Part shown: one piece after another, positions 31,701 to 43,200 of the stretch
Position numbering within the stretch: position 1 is the first letter of the stretch
Layout of the letters: each line of letters starts with the position of its first letter
NCBI GenBank assembly: GCA_037893245.1
Contig: JBAIAA010000095.1
Coordinates: forward strand, 868,001 to 932,000
DNA: 64,000 nt
Reading direction: 5' to 3'
Source of the DNA: Crossaster papposus
Taxonomy: Eukaryota > Echinodermata > Asteroidea > Velatida > Solasteridae
Position numbers and translations under genes: made by a program
The notes under the pieces: model-generated
The model's database searches: none
The model's input: the letters and a program-made list of their open reading frames with translations, nothing else
What the model was told of the DNA's origin: nothing

Positions 31701-34700
31701 ATAGTTGAAAACGTTAAGATAAAGGTTGAATGTTTGCCTTTTTGTGATAACATGTCTGGGTTTGAAACTAAATAAATGTAAGAATATCATGTTTTGTTCA
31801 GACTGTATTCAAATTTGGTTGAAATTCTAAGCAATAATGGTGTCACAAATATATTAATGTTTTTGTGAATTGTAATGATTGCTGCAAATGTCAACAAGAC
31901 AGTACATATAACATACTGTGCTGGCAATGTAGCAATCTTAAGTTTGACTTGATAACCTATAACGTCACGGTTACAAAATGCTACCCAATGCTACCGAATG
32001 CTACCCAATGCTACCCCAATGCTATACCCAATGCTATACCCAAATGCTACCCAATGCTGCCCAATGCTATACCCAAATGCTACCCAATGCTATACCAATG
32101 CTATACCAATGCTGCCCAATGCTTCCTTAAACGATTGTCGTCAAAACGGCAGCTTTAAATCAACAACCGTTAATATGAGAGAATGCTAAAACAAATTAGT
32201 GCTTGACCTAAAAGCGATTGCTTTACCATTAGAAACAAAACTGGTAAAAGTTTCAAAAAAGAGTGAGTTAGCTCATACTTTTAAAATCATACATCATGCC
32301 ATAAAACATAGAAACGCATGCCCACGAGTGCTCTTATTCCTAATGTGTGACCCACCATCCCAAAACCAGGCTAAAGTAGAAATTGTTCATATGAGAGATT
32401 TTTATACCATTGTATTGCTAGCGTTTTAAGCTTTAAAATGATACATCACATGCACCAGTACCGCTATGGAATGAAAAGTAACGACACTTCAAAAAGTGAC
32501 ATTTTGTTGCCGTTCGCGGCAACAAGTTTGCTCAATTTGAGTAATAGCAACGACAACAAAAATCAGGAGAAGGCCGATATTATCACTTTCGGGGATTTTT
32601 GAAAAGGTTTAAACATGAACAGCCTATAAATTAGAGTTTTAACTAACGATTTATGAAAAAAACTTGTACTTGCTACGAAACTACATGTAGTAATGCACCG
32701 AAACTTGGGAATGAGGTAGATTCACAAGATTTGTCTGTGGCGAGCCCATCCGCGACGATATTCTAAAGTTATTTTAGAGATATCTCTAAATACATTTAAA
32801 ATATCTTTAACTCTAATTCATTTAGAGTTAAAGTTAATTATTAGTTTCTAATACATTTGGAGGTACATGTATATCTAAATAACTCTAAAATATCGTCGCG
32901 TAATTGGGCTCGCCACATTATGTGAGCCGCGGCGCCATTCCCAAGTTCGGTACCTTGTTTCGTTGCAACGTCACCAGTGCGCTGTGAATGGCTAATTTGT
33001 TCAGGATGCAAGACGTCATTTTTTTTCTCGAGTCCTCATTGGATAAAATTTGTACGAACAAGGCTCATTACTTTCGTGCACGTGCAATGATTGAGAAAGC
33101 AAGCAAGCTACAATGGACCTATAATTAACCAGTTCGCGCCGGATGACGTATATAAACGCAAAGTTTTCCCCAGATTTAAAACGGATGGCGCATAAACACG
33201 CCACGAGCAAGGCCGGAAATGTCTGTCAGCAGCGAGCAAGGCCAGAAATGCGTGGGTGTGCTTCCCGGCACAATCGGCCTGAACCCGCTTCGGATCGAGT
33301 TTCGTTAAAAATAATCCTGCCCCTCGGCTCGGTGGTGTTAAAATAATCCTGGCGCGAACTGGTAAATGCTTCGCGTGCCTATGCATTCTTCACAAACAAT
33401 TCCCAGCGCCTCGTTTGGCCGGTAGATACCGGCAAATGTTGACATATCTGAAGACTGTATACCTTGTTTTGAACATCTGGGTATATAGCCATGTACAGCA
33501 TCAGCCATAGTAGAGAGTTGGTGGTCGTGTCGGTCCCAGCTACGAAAAAGTCTTGAATGGCCCTCGGCAGCGTCGTCCTGCAAAACGCGGTATCCTCGCC
33601 CGTTTTCCCGCCTCTTTCCTGTTGCTCGACTTCCACCAGGTACATGTCGATGATGTCCCGTAGGTCATTGGGGTCAAACGATTCTTCATGCTCCTGTATA
33701 GAGTCAAAAACAGTTAACCAAACCCTTGTTTTGCCATTTTATGACAATGCACATTCCAGTCTAATAAGGTCGTGTCCGAAACGGCTACAGTTACGTCTAT
33801 TGTCAGCATGCTCACGCGTAGTTGTAAAGGACGAAGACTGAGGCAATAGCCAATAGACAAGAGATTTTTATTTATTTATTTACAACCATCTTTATTGAGG
33901 GTAACCCATCCAGCAGGAGCTGATCATTTGGGGCCCTCAGTAGAGAGAAGACAATGAGAAGAAGGTACAGTTTTAGAGGTGGGAGGAAAACCCCAGAAGA
34001 ATATCCTGGGGAAAACCCACGGAGTCAGGCAGGGACTGAAAACCCAATCCACATATTGGCCCAGGCGGGGTTCGAACCCGGGTCATAGCGGTGGAAGGCG
34101 AGGAAAGAACCGCTACGCCAACCTGACTCCCCTGAGATTTGGACGCGGCCTAATTTCTTGTTGTTTTGGTGCCACGAGTCAACTATAAAGCGAATTTAAA
34201 AACCTTAGCTTCGTCTTCGGATCCAACTCCGATTTTGAGGCAAACATCTAGAACTAGAATGTTGCTCGAGTTCTCGCAGTTGGGATCCTAAAATCGCCTT
34301 GAGCCTAAAGACAAAACAAAGCCAGAGATTCGAAAAAGGCCTAAAGCTACAGTTGCAGGAGACCACTGAAATAGGCCGTGTCCGAAACGGCTGTCTAGAG
34401 CTACGGTCTACGTCTACAGCTACGGTCTACGTCTACAGCTACAGCTACGTCTACGTAGGCGCTAAGGCAAATGGAATTCGGACGTGGCTACGGTAGAACC
34501 TACGGATAGTTATTGCGCCCCCAAGTGATGCTTGAATTAGTGTTTGCAAAATTACGATGTAAGAATTTAAAACAATTACCGTCTGCTAGATGTTACTCAA
34601 TCTTTGTTTACAGCCAGTCGAAATACCTTATGATATTGACATAATTGCCAATCTGTTAGTTTCAAATCAATGCACTATCATTGAAAAATAAAATAAAATT

Positions 34701-37700
34701 TGCTCCAAAATTAACGTTAGTGCTGCCGCCATTTTGTTTGGCCTGAGCTAGACAACTTCTTTTATGGCTAGTTTTTTGTGACGTTGTAGCCGTAGCTGTA
34801 GCTCTAGACGGCATTTCGGACAGCGCTACAAAATGGCCGACGCAGACAATTATAGCCGTAGCTGTCTCTAGACACCCGTTTCGGACACGACCATAGATTG
34901 CTTACCAGTCCCTTCATTGTCCTTCGAACTTCGAATGGATAGGGACCGGTTGCGGGTAATATATAAAGGATTCTCTCCTAATATGTATTCGCAGACTAGG
35001 AAAATAATACAACATAATGCAACAGTGATCATTTCGTTCTGGACCAAAGCCGTGTTCGAAAATACTTGGCTGCGGCTTGCAATTACACACAAGTCTATGG
35101 GAAGTGTACTACTGGGGCCAATTTCATAGAGCTGCTAAGCACAAAAATATGCTTAGCATGAAAACTTGTCCTTGGCAAAAACAAGGTTACAGACCAAATT
35201 TTCACGTGATCTTTATTGTTTTCGATTGATGATCAGCTGGTTTTTTTTGCTTAGCCTGAAAAACCAGAGAAATTTGGCTGGTAACCTGTTTTTAATGAGC
35301 AAGACTTTTTTGTGCTAAGCAATTTTGTTCGCTTAGCAGCTCTATGAAATTGGCCCGCTGAAAGGACAGAACCTCGAGGTGAAGACGGCTTCTTGTTTTT
35401 GCATAATTAATAGTCTGCATCATATCATAGCAAGGGGGTATCCATTGACTGACTCGCCCAGGTATATCGCCCAGGTATCGAGGCCCTCGAAATTAAGTAT
35501 CAAGCGTCATCAAGTATTCACGCACAGATTTCATATAGAAGGCTGCTCAACTTACTTGCACAATGTCTTTGAGGAAAGTGTTGATCTCATTTTGCCCCAT
35601 ACGTATGCTGGTGGATTTCGACCTGCTAAAGATTGCCTTGAGGATACCTAGTGGGCCTACGACAAACGACACGGTCGACAGTCTAATCTTGACAAGTTTG
35701 ATAAGACGAGCGAATTTGGGGTCGGAGTACTCGAAGCGGTATCCAAAAGCGATGATGCAGATGATGTTGGAGACAGCGTTCATTACGGCGTGCTCGGGGT
35801 CGAAGGGCTTCTCATCTTTGCCGTTAAAAGACTCGAGAAGATGGCGAGACTCTTCGCTGATTTGGTGCTCCACGCTTCTCTTGCCCATGCCCAGGGTTCG
35901 TAAGGCGCTCAGCCCGAAGCGGCGCCGTTCCTTCCAGACCTCGCCACTGGACATGACAATGCTACCTGAAGGACGGACAAAACGATGCCCTTGAATGGCC
36001 AGGGGCCGATTTCACGAAACTCGTCTTAACTTACGACTCATCTTAGGACTTATATCAAAGATCGATCTTGGCTAAGACGTGTCCTGAGATCGATTTCACT
36101 AAACCCATCTTATGAAAGACGCATGGCAACTACCAATTTGAAGGCTGTTTTATGTTTGTTTTTACCGCTAGAGGAAACAGTCGTTGAAAAGAAACACACA
36201 AACCAACTTCCAGCGTGCGCGCGTGCGAGAACACAAACTTTTGCTAATCTGTGCAGTACAATCACGTACGTACGGTAGTTCCGCATGTTCTATATACGAC
36301 AGAGTCGACTAGTTGGCGTATAAATAATAAGTTTTTAAAACTAAACACACATAGCAAAATATAAATCAAATCTGTTTCTTCTTCGAAACCAAAACTCTAG
36401 ACCGACATTTGTCTTTAACGAGAAGATAATTAATGCAATGGTTTTCGGACAATACACAGATTAACGTACGTATTAATGAGATAAGACGACCCCCGGACCG
36501 AACCTAAGTTAAGGCGAGGTCAGCCGCGTTGCTATGGAAGTTAGGACGTGTTGAACGCGTCTTAAAGATGGACTACAACGAAAACTCACACATTAAATTT
36601 ATTATCGGACCTTGTTTATGTTGTGTTCAGGTAACACTTTATTGTTACGGTCATGTTTTTCTCTAAATAATGTTGTTGCAATTTGACCGAAAAAATTAGA
36701 CCTCGATTCTTCGATTTTGAAATTTCCCGCCCTGTACTGGTTCCCGGCAAAGATCCACTGAAAACCACAATGAAATCCACGATATAGTACCAGCGGACTT
36801 GTAAACCAGCGAAAAGTGATGACGTACTACCCATGAGCAACCGAGAGTAAACAAAAGACGCCATGTTATTCCGTGTGTATTATGTATGCACGCACACGAT
36901 CGACCCGAGTAAATCGTCATGGGTAGTACGTCACACACAAAGTATGAATTATTCATGAGTTAAGGGCTTTTGCTGAAACTGAGTTTTTCTGGGTCGTAGA
37001 ACGCCGATCAATTTTGTGGTTTTTTTGCATGAAGGAACAAGTTTTATTGAATACTAATGATATATTAGTAATCATTATACATTTCTCGAACAAAAACAGC
37101 AACACAGCCTTTATCATTATTCCGTTGTAGTCCATGGTAAAATCGATCCTAGGACGAGTCGCGAGTTGGGACGAGTAACTCTTCCTATAAGACGCGTCTT
37201 AGCGTTTCGTGAAATCGGCCCCTAGTAATCTAGAGCATTGCATTCGTAGTTTGCGGCCGGTGTAGCATGAAATACGGACTCATTGGTAATATTACGCATG
37301 GCTAATTAAAAATAGTTGGCTGGTCACAATGAGAGTGTTTAGCCAATAATGTTAACTGAAAAGGACTACCCTCTTTAAAAATTACAATTATTTAAAAAAA
37401 AAAGAAAAAAAAGGAAAAGAAGTCTGATTTTGACAGGGGTCTGATTTTCATACGACACCGGCCTTTGCGAGTAATTTAGCAGGTTGTGTGCGCAATCTTG
37501 GCAAAAAAGTAGCTAAATCAATCATAACCACCATCTATACCCTCGGCCTCATAACAGGTACCCATTTATTCCTGGGTGGGGAGAAGCATTGAACAAAGCT
37601 TTTTGTCCAAGGGCACACGCAAACATTTTTTGTTATAAAGGTTGAACAATGTTACACCATTTATACCTTCCCTCACATATCTAACTAGACGTTTGTCAGA

Positions 37701-38234
37701 AAATAGTTTTCCAGTATTTGGACGCATTTTAAAAGGTTCATCGGGTACCTCAACAATTTAATCACTTTGAAACGTGCAGGTAAACTCAAGGTTTATTAAT
37801 AATAAAGCATGATGAAATTATGAGACATCAACAATGCATGTATAACGGAGCCTCTTAAAAAAACCTTTACCCTTTGACACTGGTATATTCGACCCCTGCG
37901 TCTCAATCCGATCAGAGAAGCAGTCTGCCTGTTTGACCAGGGCTTCCTTGACGGCTTCGATGTCGCTCAGTACCACCGCCAGCTTGGGACCCATCCAGAC
38001 ACTCATCACCCTCCCGTACCTCTTGGCCCACTCGGTCATCACAAGGTGCAGGGCTCCTCCGGCCTTCTGCAGACCGAGGGCGTTGCCGATGATCGGCCAT
38101 GCCGGTGGGCCGGGAGGTAGGTTCCTCGGACGGCGAAGCCAGGTGATGGCTAGCAAGAGAACGACGGTGAACAGTATCACAGTCTGCACGTTCAGGCTGC
38201 TTGCAGCAACGATCAATTCCTGATAAAGAGCCAT
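27989..38234 (-). CDS. CYP2-family cytochrome P450, complete, six exons (503 aa)
   Basis: Read on the minus strand the exons are 38234-37871, 35965-35556, 33693-33463, 29562-29373, 28903-28766 and 28167-27989; 1512 nt, 503 residues plus TGA. The start has A at -3 and G at +4. An N-terminal hydrophobic anchor is followed by [18 protein letters not shown]. Signatures: helix C WKERRRF, I-helix AGTDTT (310-315), K-helix E367-x-x-R370, FDPARF, and FSFGRRICMG with thiolate C449. Every intron matches the convergent paralog at 17091-25454 in place and phase, and exons 4-6 have identical lengths (190, 138, 179). All junctions here have GT donors. The two genes therefore come from a duplication in inverted orientation. 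It should be an ER monooxygenase; the substrate is unknown. Confidence 0.95.
28331..28505. repeat. Repeat family M, shared by both ends of P450 gene B
   Basis: GCGTTTGTATTGACCGGCAA through GTCCACGATTGACAAAACGT and on is repeated at 38691-38880 in the same orientation. Located in intron 5. Confidence 0.8.
28766..28903 (-). CDS. CYP2-like gene B exon 5: meander
   Basis: Phase 1-1 exon of 138 nt with [19 protein letters not shown] homopolymer (28 or so T on the plus strand, 28709-28737) lies about 30 bp after its donor in transcription order. Confidence 0.92.
29373..29562 (-). CDS. CYP2-like gene B exon 4: K-helix
   Basis: Phase 0-1 exon of 190 nt starting [15 protein letters not shown], with ExxR in LMEMQRHRP and ending GYTIPAKT. 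Donor CCG|GTAAGA. Confidence 0.93.
29661..30420. mobile_element. 760-bp inverted-repeat element family P
   Basis: GGGTCGTATGAATAAAAACT with AGCAAATGCT and AAATGCTAGTTTTTATGCAT with ACGGCCCAT. The right part (CAAAATCAGTACAACTGCTT onward) is shared with 15411-15800. In intron 3 of P450 gene B. Confidence 0.78.
30528..30860. mobile_element. GC-rich MITE family H, copy in P450 gene B
   Basis: Same termini and body as 24065-24418, in the opposite orientation on the chromosome. In intron 3 of gene B. Confidence 0.88.
30938..31048 (-). mobile_element. tRNA-derived SINE, family S3, partial
   Basis: Minus strand carries a TGGTTACGGTGTTTGAC box-A region and a GGGTTCGAGCCC box B, with the tail CTACCCAGGAGT. 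Related copies: 46498-46680, 63230-63435 and 37548-37625. Confidence 0.65.
31975..32124. repeat. CCCAATGCTA tandem repeat
   Basis: About 14 units of 9-12 bp around ACCCAATGCT, with CTATACC variants. Intron 3 of P450 gene B. Confidence 0.88.
32737..32916. mobile_element. 180-bp MITE with strong terminal inverted repeats
   Basis: GTGGCGAGCCCATCCGCGAC at the left matches the inverse of GTCGCGTAATTGGGCTCGCC at the right with only a few changes. The interior is AT-rich and nearly palindromic (TTAGAGATATCTCTAA). Intron 3 of P450 gene B. Confidence 0.85.
33127..33363. mobile_element. MITE family A, complete
   Basis: Full-length copy with intact termini. Its right end lies 100 bp from exon 3 of P450 gene B. 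Confidence 0.88.
33463..33693 (-). CDS. CYP2-like gene B exon 3: I-helix
   Basis: Phase 0-0 exon of 231 nt starting [10 protein letters not shown] and carrying [15 protein letters not shown]. Donor AAG|GTATAC. It is one codon shorter than the gene A exon. Confidence 0.93.
33888..34135 (-). mobile_element. tRNA-derived SINE, family S1
   Basis: Minus strand: TTGGCGTAGCGGTTCT (box A) and GGGTTCGAACCCC (box B), then the body shared with 1812-1975, ending near a TTTA-rich tail. It sits in intron 2 of P450 gene B. Confidence 0.75.
34374..34892. mobile_element. Inverted-repeat element family F
   Basis: GGCCGTGTCCGAAACGGCTG at the left; CCGTTTCGGACACGACC at the right. Subterminal stretches repeat CTACGTCTACAGCTACGG on one side and its complement on the other. 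A similar pair of ends bounds 54118-55050. Confidence 0.83.
35114..35356. mobile_element. MITE family D
   Basis: GGGGCCAATTTCATAGAGCT to AGCTCTATGAAATTGGCCC. In intron 2 of P450 gene B. Confidence 0.87.
35556..35965 (-). CDS. CYP2-like gene B exon 2: helix C region
   Basis: Phase 1-0 exon of 410 nt. It starts [17 protein letters not shown] and ends CAA|GTAAGT. It is 12 nt longer than the gene A counterpart, in the variable F-G region near its 3' end. Confidence 0.93.
36002..37222. mobile_element. 1.2-kb inverted-repeat element (family E, non-coding)
   Basis: Left end GGGGCCGATTTCACGAAACT, right end CGTTTCGTGAAATCGGCCCC. The outer bases resemble family D, but the subterminal motifs are CTTAAGACG-like. 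A second inverted pair inside (CTACCCATGA at 36827 and CATGGGTAGTACGTCA near 36919) suggests a nested unit. No transposase frame was seen. It fills most of intron 1 of P450 gene B. Confidence 0.8.
37548..37625 (-). mobile_element. SINE family S3 tail fragment
   Basis: Contains TTCCTGGGTGGGGAGAAGCA and a run similar to the 3' body of 63230-63435. No tRNA head remains. In intron 1 of P450 gene B. Confidence 0.5.
37871..38234 (-). CDS. CYP2-like gene B exon 1: membrane anchor and hinge
   Basis: 364 nt ending in phase 1 at a canonical donor AAGG|GTAAAG. Encodes the anchor, the LPPGPP hinge, and [20 protein letters not shown], aligned residue by residue with gene A exon 1. Confidence 0.93.
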
Positions 38235-38499
38235 GATTTGCTTTTAGAGTGCTCGCGAAGGAGATACAGAGTCAAATGCCAACTTCAAGCTGAGGATCAA
38301 GCACCCATTTACCGCGACTAGATACCGTGTGAACGAAGTCTACTCTGTACAGATTATACAACCCCGTGCGCGCCCCCCTGATCGACTAGGCCCTTGAACG
38401 GTTACCTGCTGGTTGCGTCGATACGGTGTATAATTGCCACGTACGTGTACGGTTCACTGGGTCAAAATGTCACTTGTATATAATGTATGTACCTTTGCG

Positions 38500-38880
38500 T
38501 TTGTTTATGGTGTAAATGGAGGACACATACCTGGCGACACGAAGGTGAATTGGGGTTAGGGTTAGAATCGAGGACGACCTCGATTGAGATTCGTGTACAA
38601 AACCAATGAGAGCCGTCGGAAAAAGTACAAACAAGGAACATTTTCGAGAGGAACAAAGGAAACTCCTCGATTTACACCATAAACAAACGTGCGTTTGTAT
38701 TGACCGGCAATCGTGGTCGTCGGACAAAAGAATTGGGAGTCAAACAATGGGTCCACGATTGACAAAACGTCCACGATCTTTTCCCGTGTACAAATCCTAT
38801 GGCGATCATCAAAAAACGTTAGAGTATAAACAAAAGAGGGAAGACGGTTGGACAATACCCCGTCCACGATCGAAGGCCTT
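38500..38880. repeat. Repeat family M, composite copy upstream of P450 gene B
   Basis: 38691-38880 matches 28331-28505. The adjoining 38500-38640 is the reverse complement of 22372-22530 (GAATTGGGGTTAGGGTTAGA, TGGCGACACGAAGGTG). It starts 266 bp upstream of the gene B ATG and may overlap its promoter. Confidence 0.78.
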
Positions 38881-39291
38881 TACACACTTGGATGCGTGGA
38901 GCTGTGTCATTGTTCCTTTGTTCCCTGTACTTAGGCCTATAAGCATTCTCAATGGACTTTGTGGACAAAAGTCTCCGTGGAGACACCCTTTCTCGGGATA
39001 TTTTTACCTCCATTCTTTTGTCCTTCAATTCAGACCATCATAATGTAGCATTCTCAAATGTTACCCCTTTTTCTTCATTTTTATATTTTTTATTGTGAGG
39101 CACTTTTTTTACAAATACCGCCAAGTTGGACTCTGTTAGATTCTGCAGCAAACCGTTCCTATGTTTTTCTGGGTTTTTTTTTTAGGAATCCTTGGTTTTA
39201 TTAAAACAGATGAATAATAATATGCGTCGTCCCCAAATGAACTTTGGTGGCATCGACAATACCCTCTCCAAGAAGTCCATACTTGGGTACA

Positions 39292-39370
39292 AAAAGAAAT
39301 AGATGAAGTTATCAGCTAAGACAGTCAGCCTACATTGGAGGACCGGAATTCTCTTGGAAAATTTACTCAT
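39292..39370 (+). pseudogene. CYP2 exon-4 relic
   Basis: The plus strand reads VQKEIDEVIS, then a TAA stop, then DSQPTLEDRNSL, and degrades into FTHN where intact genes have YTNA. This matches the K-helix exon start of both P450s here ([14 protein letters not shown]). The base before it is no longer an AG acceptor, and no other P450 exon was found nearby. It lies 1.06 kb upstream of the gene B start, on the opposite strand. I infer a third, dead copy or a stray exon from the same duplication history. Confidence 0.75.
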
Positions 39371-39441
39371 AACTGTTTTTAAAAAAATCAAATGTCCCAA
39401 TCTGATTGGGACATTTGATGTCTCGTTTTAAAGTGGAAAGA

Positions 39442-39735
39442 TGCGTGTCGTGGTCGGGCGGTTAAGAACTCGGTTTTCTGTTCCGCAGAGCGTGGGTTCG
39501 AGTCCCGGTGTCGACACGTGTATCCTTAAGCAAGGCAATTAAACCACTATTGCTTCGTCCTTCGGATGGGACGTAAAGCTGTAGGTCCCGTGCGTTGTGT
39601 AATGCACGTAAAAGAACCCAGTAACACTCTTCGCTAAGAGAAGGGGTTTGCCCCGGTGTTCCTGGCAGCGCCTCGGAATAGGCAACTAGATAGATGGCGC
39701 TTTACAAATGCATGATCATCATCATCATCATCTCT
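39442..39735 (+). mobile_element. tRNA-derived SINE, family S2, full length with ATC tail
   Basis: GTGGTCGGGCGGTTAAGAAC and GGGTTCGAGTCCC form the tRNA-like head. The body contains TCCTTCGGATGGGACGTAAA, and the 3' end is AGATGGCGCTTTACAAATGC followed by an (ATC)n run. This is the complete layout of a SINE. It stands 400 bp before the stomatin start region. Confidence 0.8.
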
Positions 39736-40142
39736 CAAACCATATCGGTTATATCTACATATAGCATTCCGTTACTTTTTTGGTTGACGCAATGTATATT
39801 GGTGGCGCAACGCTGGAGCACCGCAAAGACATCTTACGCTACGTTACTCGCTTTCGCACTGCGCATGGATCTACAATGAAGTGGGTGGCCTCGACTACAA
39901 CACTAAGATGGTACGGCCGCCTCTCACGGTACAACGGCGGGCGATCCATACTCGATAGATTGTAATAAATTAGCATTCGTAATCAACGAGTATTGTGTAT
40001 CGCGGTTATTATATATGTGGCCGAATATTATGTCGTGTTGACAACACGCACTCAGTCAAGTGAGCATTTTGAGACACCACTGGACGTGGATCGCTTCATG
40101 TCGAATCGAGTCACACCGGAGCCCCCGGAAAACGTAGAACAG

Positions 40143-40236
40143 ATGGATTCTAACAATAGGAAACCCCCTAAGACGACGGGATATAGCGGTGGACGTTACT
40201 CCACGGTACCCGACCACCGAGCCGAAGTCATTGGAG
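40143..40236 (+). CDS. STOM: Stomatin exon 1: polar N-terminus
   Basis: Starts [20 protein letters not shown] and ends in phase 1 at GAG|GTAAGG. It joins in frame to the hairpin exon. The frame is also open upstream to ATG at 40098, so the true start is uncertain. Confidence 0.75.
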
Positions 40237-43200
40237 GTAAGGCGCCGGTATATTATCGCTAACTGCCGGTATGGATAGGTGTACGGTGGTGTTGTTTATA
40301 AATAATTTTAAAAAACGAATGAACCTTGTGCATTGAGATGACAATTGCCAATTTGCTGGTTGCTTTAGTGAAAGCTTTTTGTGTTCTCATTGTTAATATA
40401 ATTAAAATAACAAGGAACACCTTTTAAGTTATGAAATACCTGCAACGCACGAAGTCTGTCCTACAATGTGGCACAGTGAACAATAATTTAATATATATTT
40501 TAATATTTTTTTGTATGTTGTCAAGATTTACTAAAAAAAGTTGAAACAGTCGTGGACAATTTTTTGATGTTTTTAAAAATGTAAACAAATAGTAGCATTT
40601 ACAATTTTATCATACCCTACCATACACCTTTATTACAAATTTATTACGAATTTACAACACCCTTCTTAAGATTTTGCCATTATATATATATCCCATTGTT
40701 CACGTGGTTATTGGTAATAACCATGTTATATTTGGCCAAATTATAATGCTATCCAATTAGAAAAATAACTAAATAAATAAATACCGAAATTTTATGATAA
40801 TTTGAGCATAATTAGTTCAATTTGTTTTCATTTAATTATAAATGTGCCATACACGACAGAAAACATTAAATATTAAAATATTGCCATTATGTTGCCATGT
40901 TAGTTCTCCAGCCTATGGGCCTTCTATACCCTTGGCAAACCTTCCCCATCGCTTCCTTCCGTGGCACTCACACGCTTCAGTGATCATCGAGCATCCTCCA
41001 TGTCTGCATGAGTACCCCTCAGTTGTATTATCCTTCGTACGCTTTATCGCTTCCACTGCTCCATATAAATTATAAGCCAGTTCGATATTCCCGCTGCGCG
41101 TGTGCACATGGAGATTTGACGATTTTTCTTTTGAGATAAACATTTCAGCGATTGCGTGCAAAAGCATAGCGGGGTACCAGCGAATTTAAAGAGATCGTCG
41201 TGTTCTAAAGTTACTAAGTAACATTTTTTGTTTACGTTTTGGTGTTTTCAGGTGTTTTGTGTGGCCAAACTTTTGTTCGAACAAAGTTCCCATCGTCTTT
41301 TTGATTTCACAAGAAAATGCACAAAATGCGGATTCGGTTACCACGTCCCCCATAGCCTTGTGTGCATTTGTCTGCCGTGTTTATCCCAAGAGAACAATTG
41401 TTGAATCTTGTTGTGCACATGCGCAGTTGGAATGTCGAAGTGGCTTAAAGCCCCGCTTCACCGTTGAATCCCTAAAAGCCCCTTTCTTTACACAGGATGG
41501 CGACCTTTGTGCCTCCCTTGTGCGACCATAACATTTGCTAGGTCGCCGTTGGAGGCTCAAAAGAGGAAGAATGGTTGCCTAGGTCGTTCAAAGGTGGTAC
41601 ATACACAGGAGGTTCAGGCATCCCCATTGACGCCATGGACGTCATTTTTTGAACATGTTCAAAACAGTCGCACAAAGGTCGCCGATGAATTAGTTGCTCA
41701 AAGGTGGCTCAAATGAGGCAGAATGGAGGTTCAAGCATTGTCGTAGTTGCATAGCGGAGGCACTCACAGTGGTCGCCCAATGGTCGCGGTCGTAGATCGC
41801 CATGAAAATGGCCGAAGAATTACATTTTTTGGTGGTTCAAGGGAGTCACAAGTATTGCTGGAGCAGTTACATAGAAACAGGATTTTCTGGGTTTAGGCGA
41901 CCATTGAGCGTCTTGGCCAAATTTCGGTCGCTTAAAGGTGGGACAAAGGTCGCAGCCCTGTGTAAAAAGGTCCTTAGTCTTCTGACGATGGGCAGAACAT
42001 ACTGTCTGAAACGTTGAGTCCCTCTGGTTCTTTTCAATACCACACAAATCACAAAAGATCTGCAATGGTCTAATATAATATTGAGACCAAATTAAGCTAG
42101 ACCTATAAGAATTTGTTCACGATTATTTCTAAACACGCTACTCATCAACACTTTAAACACAAATTCTGTGGAATTTAGAAGGTGGGTGAACACTATAAAC
42201 CTTAAAGGTATGATACACCATTTGCAAATATCAACATTATTTACTACCAAATATCTTACTTTTTAAAAAGTAAATAATGATTGTAGGCATCCAGCAAAAT
42301 GATTGCGCTAGATATCCTATAATTGTTCCCCCCAAAAAATGAATTTAATTATAAAAAAACGTCACGAATTAAAAAAAATAAAATAAAAAAGAACATTAGA
42401 ACCGCTGCCCGACGCCGATTGAAAATGAACGCCGTTTTTTTGCTTTCCTCGGCATCCATAATTGTAAAACAGGCCAGTTAAACGATATTTACTTTAAAAT
42501 ACAACCTCCTAAATCAACCCATTCATGATAACTCAAGCAATTACCAGTGGTGTATCCTGCCTATTTGGCTTATCTTGTTATTTGCTAACCAAACTGTATT
42601 GTAATTATGAGCATTTCATTCGACTTCCTCAGCTGGCGATCCAGAGGGCGGTATTGGCATCTGTGGGTGGATCCTGACTAGTCTTGCTATGGTGGTCGTG
42701 ATCTTCACGTGCCCATTCTCACTCTGTGTCTGCATAAAGGTGGGTCACTATATAGTAATTCAAGGACAAACAGGTCAGATTGCCTTTCTTAAATAACGGT
42801 GGGCATCATAGGATGTCACTAATTAGTCAAGACTGGGTGATCGATTGATTCTGGCGTAGAAACTGTCTAAGAATTACTAAAAATAAAACTAGATTTTTAG
42901 GGCACGGGTTGGGTAAGATGGGAATTGTCACCTCTCATTTTTTGGTCAAAAAAGGAAACCGTTTGTCCAGCTTTTTTAAAATTAAATTTGAAAATAGTCT
43001 ATTGCAAGGAACAATCTTGTACATGTACCATGTAGTATTATCAATATTTTTAAATTCACTTATTTTTATTTCCATCTGAAATGGGTATTAAATTAAATTT
43101 ACCTTATGTAAGTGAAACTTTGAATACAAATTAAACGTATGGACATAATTAAAACCAGCGAAGTTTGGCATACACATTAAATGCAAGCCTGTGCCCATTC

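Larger units (their letters stand above)
38235..40142. other. Intergenic region between P450 gene B and stomatin (divergent)
   Basis: The two starts face away from each other, about 1.9 kb apart, so both promoters lie here. Content: repeat M, the CYP2 relic and SINE S2. 39740-40097 is unassigned and may be stomatin 5' UTR. Confidence 0.6.
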
